Shown here: piece by piece, positions 31,777-37,305 of the stretch
Numbering within the stretch: the first letter of the stretch is position 1
How the letters are laid out: the number at the start of each line of letters is the position of its first letter
Assembly (NCBI GenBank): GCA_049472395.1
Contig: JBLIRR010000055.1
Span: 1 to 37,305, forward strand
Reading direction: 5' to 3'
Source of the DNA: JBLIRR01 sp049472395
Lineage (GTDB): Bacteria; SZUA-182; DTGQ01; JBLIRR01
Length of the DNA stretch: 37,305 nt
The notes under the pieces: model-generated
Told to the model about the DNA's origin: nothing
The model's input: the letters and a program-made list of their open reading frames with translations, nothing else
Databases searched by the model: none
Made by a program: the position numbers and the translations under genes

Positions 31777-34365
31777 ATGCTTTATAAATATGTACTTAGG
31801 ATATTTGCTTTCATAATTATAATAGGGACTGTATGTATAAGCAGCACAGCACCGGTAGCCTCAGCAGCTCATTCCACCTATTTTTCTTTAATGTTGGATC
31901 CATGGGATGGACATATCCGGATTGATTTTCCTCTTACCTCTTATACGTTTTGTCCCTTTCACTCTATGCTCTTTCAATCATTTCCATTTCTCTCTCAATT
32001 ACTCGGAGACATACAATTCTCTTTATTTCCTTCTCACCCTGTTGCTACACCCTGCACCGTGTCTACCCCTGATGTTGTAAACACACTCCAATCAGATGCA
32101 GAACAAGCTCTCAATGCCGCAAATCTGGCGGTAGGGAGCATAACCTATGAATATAGTGATATAGTGAGAGAGGGTAAAGTGATCAGCCAGAGCCCGGCTC
32201 AGGGGAAATCAGTTCCTCTCAATTCTGACGTAGCACTTGTAATATCCCTGGGACCGCATCCTTCAATCGCACTTGAACTGATAGCTGACTCTCTTGTTGC
32301 ACCGGCTGGGATTGTTTCCCCTGACGATGGGACAGGACGGTTATTTATCGTGGATCGAGTCGGAGTGATCAAAATCCTCATGCCGAATGGTGAGATGCTC
32401 CTTGAACCATTCCTGGATCTTAGTGATAAAATGGTCGAGCTTCGGCCTCAATACGATGAGCGGGGTCTTCTTGGCTTCGTCTTTCACCCTGACTTTAAAA
32501 ATAATAACCGTTTCTTTGTTTACTACAGCGCTCCCCTCAGTGATGCTGTCATGGAGCATTCCGAATGGGATCATACCAGCTACATCGCTGAGTTTATGGT
32601 CTCCGCAGAAGATGCCAATAAGGCTGATGCTGCCTCGGAAAAAATCCTTCTTCAGGTAGATCAGCCCGAAAGAAATCATAATGGAGGCACGATTGTCTTC
32701 GGACCGGATGATGGGTACCTGTATATCGCCTTGGGCGACGGAGGAGGCGCCAATGATAACAGACCCACGCATCCGGAGATTGGAAATGGGCAGGACAGAT
32801 CAACCCTTCTGGGGAGTATCCTCCGTATTGATGTGGATGGTGAGACCCACCCGTATGCCTATGGCATTCCGGACGATAATCCATTTGTCGGAATGGATGA
32901 TCGTGATGAGATATTCGCATACGGATTAAGAAATCCCTTCTTTTTCTCTTTTGATAGAGAGGGCAGCCATGATCTTTTCGTTGGCGATGTTGGTCAAAAC
33001 CGGTGGGAGGAGATCAATATAATCACAAGCGGCAATAATTATGGGTGGAGGATCAAGGAAGGAATCCACTGTTTTGACCCTGATAATCCGGATGTGGCCC
33101 TTGATACCTGTCCTGAAACAGGGGCTCATGGAGAGATTCTCATCGATCCGATCATTACCTATAAAAATGCAAACATGCCAGGCGGTAATGGCAGGGCAGT
33201 TATAGGTGGTTACGTATATCGTGGGAATTTGCTTGCCAAGTTCTATGGGAAATATATTTTCGGTGACTGGAGCACTTCTTTTTCAGTAACTGACGGGGCA
33301 TTATTTATAGCGAGTCCCCTTTCATCAGAAGAGCAGATGTGGTCTATGGAAGAACTTCTGATTGCTTCTGCTATGGATGCCCGTTTGGGTGAGTCAGTAC
33401 TCGCCTTTGGACAGGACTCAGAGGGGGAGTTGTATGTTCTTACGACTCAATCCATTGGCCCATCAGGTGAAACCGGCAAGATCTATAGGATAGTTCCTCC
33501 TGATGGCTCCGTCCCATTTATTAACGCCCTTGACCAGGCGTTGGATATAGCAAACCAAGTAACGATAGCGACTGTTGCCTATAATGCTCCCGGGTGGATT
33601 ATGATTCACAAAAACGAGGCCCTTGGACCCATTATCGGCCATGCTCCGATAGTATCGGGCATCAATCTTGAGGTCCTCGTGACCTTGGAAGAAGATGTAG
33701 CGCATGAGCAGACCCTCTATGCGATGCTCCATAAAGATGAAGGTATAATTGGCGAGTATGAGTTCCCAGGTCCGGATGGGCCTATAGTGGATTTGGCAGG
33801 AAGAATCATGGTGCGTCCATTCAGAGTGAATGCTCCCGCATCGCACATGGTTACCATGGTCCCAGACCTTGTGGGTATGATACAATTAGATGCAGAGGTA
33901 AAAATCCAAGAGCACAATCTCATCATTGGAAGCATCACGCAGGCACATAGTGATATGGTGCCAATGGGAAATGTGATCAGCCAGGATCCTGCAGAAGGAA
34001 CATCAGTTCCAGAAGGATCGAGCATTAACCTTGTGATTTCTGAGGGGCCGCTGGTGACGGTCACATTTTCTTCAGATGTTCAACCCATCTTTACCGCTAA
34101 TTGTACAACCGGCTGCCACAGTGCACGAGGAATTGCCGGATTTTTACCGTTAATATCAGGGACTTCTTACAACAACTTGGTAAATAAACCTGCCACCCGT
34201 TCATCAGGTATGCGTGTAATACCCTTCAATGCTTCAGAAAGTGTATTATACAGAAGGATAATCGCCGACGGATTAGGTCAAATGCCACCGGGCGCTTTTG
34301 CTTTAAGTAAGGAAAATCAATCTGCTATTCGAATATGGATTGATGAAGGAGCCCTTAATAATTAG
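31777..34365 (+). CDS. secreted PASTA - glucose/sorbosone dehydrogenase - PASTA - cytochrome-like protein
   Basis: About 862 residues. Start ATG 31777, with AAGGAG 6 bases upstream. Signal peptide to about residue 31 (APVASAA). A PASTA domain follows at about 97-160 (AAEALxxANL-type, ending SQSPAQGKSVPLNSDV). Next is a PQQ-type six-bladed glucose/sorbosone dehydrogenase propeller (IALELIADSLVAPAGIVSPDDG, GLLGFVFHPDFKNN, ERNHNGGTIVFGPDDG, YGLRNPFFFSFD, GQNRWEEINII, GNNYGWRIKEG). A beta domain (VAYNAPGWIMIHKNE) then precedes a second PASTA (about 691-750). The C-terminus is a cytochrome c-like module with CTTGCH at 776-781, a CX3CH heme site, and a likely Met ligand in QMPPG near 836. It probably oxidises a sugar or alditol outside the cytoplasm and passes electrons through its own heme. 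PASTA domains may bind cell-wall glycans. Confidence 0.88.
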   Translation: MLYKYVLRIFAFIIIIGTVCISSTAPVASAAHSTYFSLMLDPWDGHIRIDFPLTSYTFCPFHSMLFQSFPFLSQLLGDIQFSLFPSHPVATPCTVSTPDVVNTLQSDAEQALNAANLAVGSITYEYSDIVREGKVISQSPAQGKSVPLNSDVALVISLGPHPSIALELIADSLVAPAGIVSPDDGTGRLFIVDRVGVIKILMPNGEMLLEPFLDLSDKMVELRPQYDERGLLGFVFHPDFKNNNRFFVYYSAPLSDAVMEHSEWDHTSYIAEFMVSAEDANKADAASEKILLQVDQPERNHNGGTIVFGPDDGYLYIALGDGGGANDNRPTHPEIGNGQDRSTLLGSILRIDVDGETHPYAYGIPDDNPFVGMDDRDEIFAYGLRNPFFFSFDREGSHDLFVGDVGQNRWEEINIITSGNNYGWRIKEGIHCFDPDNPDVALDTCPETGAHGEILIDPIITYKNANMPGGNGRAVIGGYVYRGNLLAKFYGKYIFGDWSTSFSVTDGALFIASPLSSEEQMWSMEELLIASAMDARLGESVLAFGQDSEGELYVLTTQSIGPSGETGKIYRIVPPDGSVPFINALDQALDIANQVTIATVAYNAPGWIMIHKNEALGPIIGHAPIVSGINLEVLVTLEEDVAHEQTLYAMLHKDEGIIGEYEFPGPDGPIVDLAGRIMVRPFRVNAPASHMVTMVPDLVGMIQLDAEVKIQEHNLIIGSITQAHSDMVPMGNVISQDPAEGTSVPEGSSINLVISEGPLVTVTFSSDVQPIFTANCTTGCHSARGIAGFLPLISGTSYNNLVNKPATRSSGMRVIPFNASESVLYRRIIADGLGQMPPGAFALSKENQSAIRIWIDEGALNN

Positions 34366-34647
34366 AGCATATACTATGTGAGTTTGAGGTTAAAAAAATA
34401 ATTACATTCATCGTCAGTATCGGTGATTATCGTGATAGGTGGAAAAATAAAAGTATTACGTAAACACCAACCTTCTCCCAGCTCATAAGCAGCCAGGTAA
34501 ATTGAGAAGTGCTTAAAAAATTGATATACTAATTTTTTAATTGTAGAAATAATAAAAGAATATGATAATAACATCTCTAATCGTATTATAAATTGAAATA
34601 TGCTGGCGTGCTTATTCTCAATGAACACAGGGAAAGGAGGTGAGATA
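34366..34647. other. intergenic region before the GAGLG-repeat gene
   Basis: AT-rich. An 84-codon frame on the minus strand here has no features to support it. A very strong Shine-Dalgarno at 34633-34643 lies at its right end. Confidence 0.45.
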
Positions 34648-34671
34648 ATGCATCTAATTTATTTAATTTAA
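34648..34671 (+). CDS. possible 7-residue leader peptide
   Basis: AAAGGAGGTGA at 34633-34643, an exact match to the anti-Shine-Dalgarno, precedes ATG 34648 by 4 bases. That codon starts MHLIYLI and stops at a TAA. It lies 48 bases before the next gene. The perfect ribosome site with so short a frame suggests a regulatory leader peptide, but chance or a decayed gene start cannot be excluded. Confidence 0.35.
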   Translation: MHLIYLI

Positions 34672-34719
34672 TTCTATTATTTAATTGTAATAATGAATAA
34701 TTATCAGGAGGAAAAGAAA

Positions 34720-35952
34720 ATGATTCATCTTAAACACACACTACAAATAGGTCTAATTTTTTTATTAACAAGTATACTCATTGGTCTCCCTGCCGGATAT
34801 GGTCAAGGTATGGGTGGTATGGGAGGCATGGGTGCTGGGCTCGGCGGTGCCGGTTTAGGCGGCGCTGGTCTTGGTGGTGCTGGTTTGGGTGGCGCTGGCC
34901 TTGGTGGTGCCGGCCTTGGTGGCGCCGGTTTAGGCGGTGCTGGGCTCGGCGGCGCTGGGCTCGGCGGTGCCGGTTTGGGTGGTGCTGGCCTTGGTGGGGC
35001 TGGTTTAGGCGGCGCTGGCCTTGGCGGTGCCGGTTTAGGTGGTGCTGGGCTGGGTAGCATAAGTCTTGGAGTCTTATCAGGATCAGCCCCTAGTATGGCA
35101 ATGGCCCCTCTTGCACCAAATTGGGCTGCGTGGAACAATTTGCCCGGTATGCCTGCGAAATCTATTGCTGCGGCATCAGGCCTTTTCATACCCACAGCAA
35201 ACACGACGATTCTTGGTGCAGCTACAACAACTGTCGCAGGAACCACTCTCCCTGTTGTGAAGGCAGGTGGTGGTGCTGGTTATATTCCGGGGTATTATGC
35301 AGGATATTATACCGGATATTACACTACTTATTATCCTCCTGCTGGTGCAGTCTTGCCTCCGGCATACACAGCGGCTTATCCCTATGCGCCGACAGCTGCC
35401 GCTCCCGTGGTAGTGCCGCCCCCTGCTGGTGCAGTCTTGCCTCCGGCGTATACAGTGGTTTATCCCTATGCGCCAACAGCTACAGCTCCCGTGGTAGTGC
35501 CCGCCCCTGCCGCAACTCCTGTCACAATCGCAACAACAGCAGTCATCCCCACTGTTGCGACGACAGTAGGCGTTATTGCAACTCCGACAGTCACAGCAAC
35601 TGTTGTAGCTCCAGGAACCACAGTAGTAACGGCAGCGGTTCCCGTTGCGACGGCGACAGCAGCACTTCCCGCTGCAACGGTGACAGCAGCACTTCCCGTT
35701 GGGACAGCGACAGCAGCACTTCCACCTGCCACCGTGACAGCAGCCATTCCCGTTGGGACAGCGACAGCAGCACTTCCACCTGCCACTGTAAATGTTGAGC
35801 CTATAGTACCAATTGCTGAAACTAATAGTATATATAATTATTTTACTTATGATCCCTGTGTATATTATAATGAATGGCTATTTGGCAATACCTGTCCCCC
35901 TTGCTGGTGGCGGTGTTTCCTGGAAAATAGGAGAAATCCATCGCTATTCTAA
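34720..35952 (+). CDS. secreted Gly/Ala/Pro-rich repeat protein with (GAGLG)15
   Basis: About 410 residues. The start is ATG 34720, with AGGAGG at 34706-34711, giving a signal peptide IHLKHTLQIGLIFLLTS to about residue 32 (GYGQ). GMGGMGG and fifteen consecutive GAGLG pentapeptides follow (34831-35055). A middle section is rich in Ala/Thr/Pro/Val with two AGAVLPPAYTxxYPYAPTA repeats, then several TATAALPPATVTA-type repeats. The C-terminus differs: NYFTYDPCVYYNEW and a Cys-rich CPPCWWRC, which may form disulfides or anchor it. It resembles structural fibre or sheath proteins; no enzyme motif is present. The cell-surface role is inferred from the signal and composition. The neighbour at 37106 is a similar secreted low-complexity protein. 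Confidence 0.85.
   Translation: MIHLKHTLQIGLIFLLTSILIGLPAGYGQGMGGMGGMGAGLGGAGLGGAGLGGAGLGGAGLGGAGLGGAGLGGAGLGGAGLGGAGLGGAGLGGAGLGGAGLGGAGLGGAGLGSISLGVLSGSAPSMAMAPLAPNWAAWNNLPGMPAKSIAAASGLFIPTANTTILGAATTTVAGTTLPVVKAGGGAGYIPGYYAGYYTGYYTTYYPPAGAVLPPAYTAAYPYAPTAAAPVVVPPPAGAVLPPAYTVVYPYAPTATAPVVVPAPAATPVTIATTAVIPTVATTVGVIATPTVTATVVAPGTTVVTAAVPVATATAALPAATVTAALPVGTATAALPPATVTAAIPVGTATAALPPATVNVEPIVPIAETNSIYNYFTYDPCVYYNEWLFGNTCPPCWWRCFLENRRNPSLF
34831..35055 (+). repeat. fifteen exact GAGLG units (15 x 15 bp)
   Basis: The 225 bases hold exactly fifteen in-frame 15-bp units coding GAGLG. Third-position and Leu-codon changes (TTA, CTC, TTG, CTG, CTT) occur but the peptide is fully conserved, so selection keeps the repeat at protein level. 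Confidence 0.9.
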
Positions 35953-36063
35953 ATGTAACAAAGAGATCCGGGGGTGTTTAATTTATTTTTTTCGTGCAGA
36001 TCTTCATCAGTGGAATCAGTGAAATCAACGTGCTCCAGCTATGTTCAGAAGATTTTTCCATTT

Positions 36064-36489
36064 CTAGGCTGGAATCGTAAAATGGAACGTCGATCCCTGG
36101 CCAGGCTCCGACTTTACCCAAATTTGCCCTTCATGACGTTCAACTATCTTCTTGCAAATGGCAAGGTCGATGCCATTCCCCGGATACTTTCCTCTGGGGT
36201 GCAAGCGCTGAAAGACTTGGAAGATACAGTCAGTCTGCCCCGGATCGATTCCAATACCATTATCTCGCACAGAAAAGGCATACTTATCTCCCTTCTGCTC
36301 GGCTGAAATATGAACATGTGGAGATGCATCCCTTCGGAACTTGTTAGCATTGTCAATCAGGTTCTGGAACAACTGCCTCAGTTATACTTTATCAGACATT
36401 ACAATTGGCAATGGATCGCAGGTAACCTTCATACCCCTATTTTTAATCACTAACATAAAATCAGTAACGATCTGCTCTATATAGGCAAA
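36064..36489 (-). pseudogene. sensor histidine kinase C-terminal relic
   Basis: The minus strand gives the HATPase half of a phytochrome-type histidine kinase. The upstream part reads CDPLPIVMSDKV, then TAA at 36382-36384 where Gln is expected, and then LRQLFQNLIDNANKFR (N-box). DNGIGID (G1 box) follows, then FQVFQRLHPRGKYPGNGIDLA (G2, with Gly to Asp in the usual GLGLA), HEGQIWVKSEPGQGSTFHF, ending at 36064. A stop lies at 36490-36492 further upstream, so the histidine-bearing half is missing. Dead gene. Confidence 0.82.
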
Positions 36490-36627
36490 TCAAAATTCCA
36501 AGTGATATATTACCATCTACCCAATAGCGATAATTTAGAAAATTTCTCTACATTTTGTATTTTTTTAGGGTAACTATGAATAGTTAAGGCGGTCAAATTT
36601 AACTTTTGTGCGGATTATTTTTTTAAG

Positions 36628-36720
36628 TTATTTAAAATTTGTTTCTTTAAAATCAGTAATGATGAAAGCAGTGAGTTTCATTTCCTTTCCACATTGAGGA
36701 CATACTAATGGTCCAATTTA
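36628..36720 (-). pseudogene. IS91-type (Y2) transposase C-terminal stump
   Basis: A minus-strand frame gives PLVCPQCGKEMKLTAFI and a TAA at 36628-36630. The CPxCGxEMKxxAFI pattern with CxxC is the usual C-terminal zinc-ribbon end of Y2/IS91-like and related transposases. Only ~30 residues remain. Confidence 0.45.
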
Positions 36721-36819
36721 TAGGATCTTTCGTTAGAATAACCGGTGAAAATTAGGCTGAATGCCTTCAGAAAACATAAGATGGGGGCAGATAATGGATT
36801 TATTTGCTTTTTAGCGAGC

Positions 36820-36945
36820 CTTTTTCGGATGTATAACGTCATCATATTAGACATTAGGCAGGTAGTAAATATTCAGAATTATCTTGAGGAACAGGCGAGA
36901 GAGCACTCCGCTGAATTAATGAATAAGGCTCATGAACAGCTTTAA
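36820..36945 (+). pseudogene. possible sensor-kinase linker fragment
   Basis: A plus-strand frame ends VVNIQNYLEEQAREHSAELMNKAHEQL and a stop. It recalls the PAS-to-kinase linker coil that often reads RKxxEExLRE-x-x-AELxxANEQL. Only about 40 residues remain and the match is weak, so this may be a chance coiled segment. Confidence 0.25.
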
Positions 36946-37105
36946 TTATTTCAATCGGTTACCCTAATATAATGACTATGGTTTCAAAGGGGTAATTATC
37001 AAATTCTATGCAATAAACAAATTGGGTACGTTATTAAGAGAATTAATAGAATGTTGATGGATTCATTTACAAAAATTTATTTTTTAAAAGAAAGGTGGTG
37101 ATCAA

Positions 37106-37305
37106 ATGAAAAAAAAGGGATCAATAGTTAAAAAATATGCCTTTGTGGGGGGTATTTGTATAACCATTTTTTTCACCCTATGTATAGCCAATGGGCAATA
37201 TGGGTATTTTAATCCCATATATGGTAATTATCCATATGGCCTTTATGGAAATTATTATGGATTATATGGCGGGCTTTATGCCCCATATGCCGCATATTCC
37301 GGTTT
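37106..37305 (+). CDS. secreted Gly/Tyr-rich protein, 5' part only
   Basis: GAAAGGTGGTGA precedes ATG 37106. The first 66 residues begin MKKKGSIVKKYAFVGG, then a hydrophobic ICITIFFTLCIANG, a typical signal peptide. A run of NPIYGNYPYGLYGNYYGLYGG-type Gly/Tyr/Pro repeats follows, and the gene runs past the window end. A structural surface or fibre protein is likely. It parallels the GAGLG protein at 34720, with which it shares strand, a secretion signal and low-complexity composition. Confidence 0.7.
   Translation, partial: MKKKGSIVKKYAFVGGICITIFFTLCIANGQYGYFNPIYGNYPYGLYGNYYGLYGGLYAPYAAYSG

Noticed and set aside
34374..34628. 84-codon minus-strand frame
   Set aside because: No SD, motif or neighbours to support it; it lies in AT-rich intergenic DNA where such frames arise by chance.
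34803..35246. Antisense PAPPxPAPP repeat frame
   Set aside because: It is the complement of the GAGLG repeat; the sense strand has a start, SD and signal peptide and the antisense frame has none.
35121..35798. 225-residue Cys/Ser-rich plus-strand frame
   Set aside because: It is the +1 frame of the same repeats and lacks an SD; the secreted protein frame is far better supported.

Overview
The window looks like one contig piece from a Gram-negative (diderm) bacterium of an uncultured or deep-branching group. The evidence is a lipoprotein signal, a type IV pilus retraction ATPase, MshEN and DUF4388 signalling domains, and a glucose/sorbosone dehydrogenase carrying a cytochrome-like tail of the kind common in Planctomycetota. 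AT-rich intergenic DNA and many decayed genes suggest genome erosion around mobile DNA. Desulfobacterota, Nitrospirota or Planctomycetota (including Brocadiales-like lineages) would all fit; the sequence alone does not decide.

Layout. (1) 1-4.1 kb is a decayed anti-phage/mobile region: a Shedu-type nuclease relic with a nonsense codon, an IS200/IS605 element with a frameshifted transposase, a DUF1156 DNA methylase broken by two frameshifts and cut off at the IS, and an AlbA_2/Schlafen-type (COG2865) protein overlapping the methylase start. (2) 4.4-6.1 kb holds an unrecognised membrane-protein/zinc-ribbon pair and an HU-like pseudogene. (3) 6.1-12.8 kb, all minus strand: a serpin lipoprotein, a glycosyltransferase-cupin fusion preceded by a GH130 tail, a degenerate histidine kinase, a CheY-like receiver and uvrB. 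(4) 12.8-18.6 kb: an exported hypothetical protein under a near-consensus promoter, a helicase-exonuclease fusion of the MrfA-MrfB type, and a GH13 debranching-type enzyme.

(5) 19.0-27.0 kb is the most unusual block: three different Hsp70-like ATPases, all without the canonical helical lid, together with two proteins that look like divergent GrpE-type exchange factors. The first Hsp70 carries a ~210-residue acidic N-terminal extension built of 23-residue repeats. No J-domain protein is visible, and the block ends in a strong terminator. It looks like a self-contained, specialised chaperone or actin-fold ATPase system.

(6) 27.0-31.1 kb: a hypothetical protein, a 35-residue lysine-rich protein, and an overlapping pair of a PilT ATPase and a multidomain MshEN/receiver-like/DUF4388 protein (type IV pilus or surface-motility control). 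(7) 31.1-37.3 kb: a secreted PASTA-dehydrogenase-PASTA-cytochrome protein behind a structured leader, a secreted protein with fifteen exact GAGLG repeats, a patch of relics (sensor kinase pieces, IS91-type transposase tail), and the start of a second secreted Gly/Tyr-rich protein that runs off the window.

No tRNA, rRNA or CRISPR array was recognised.
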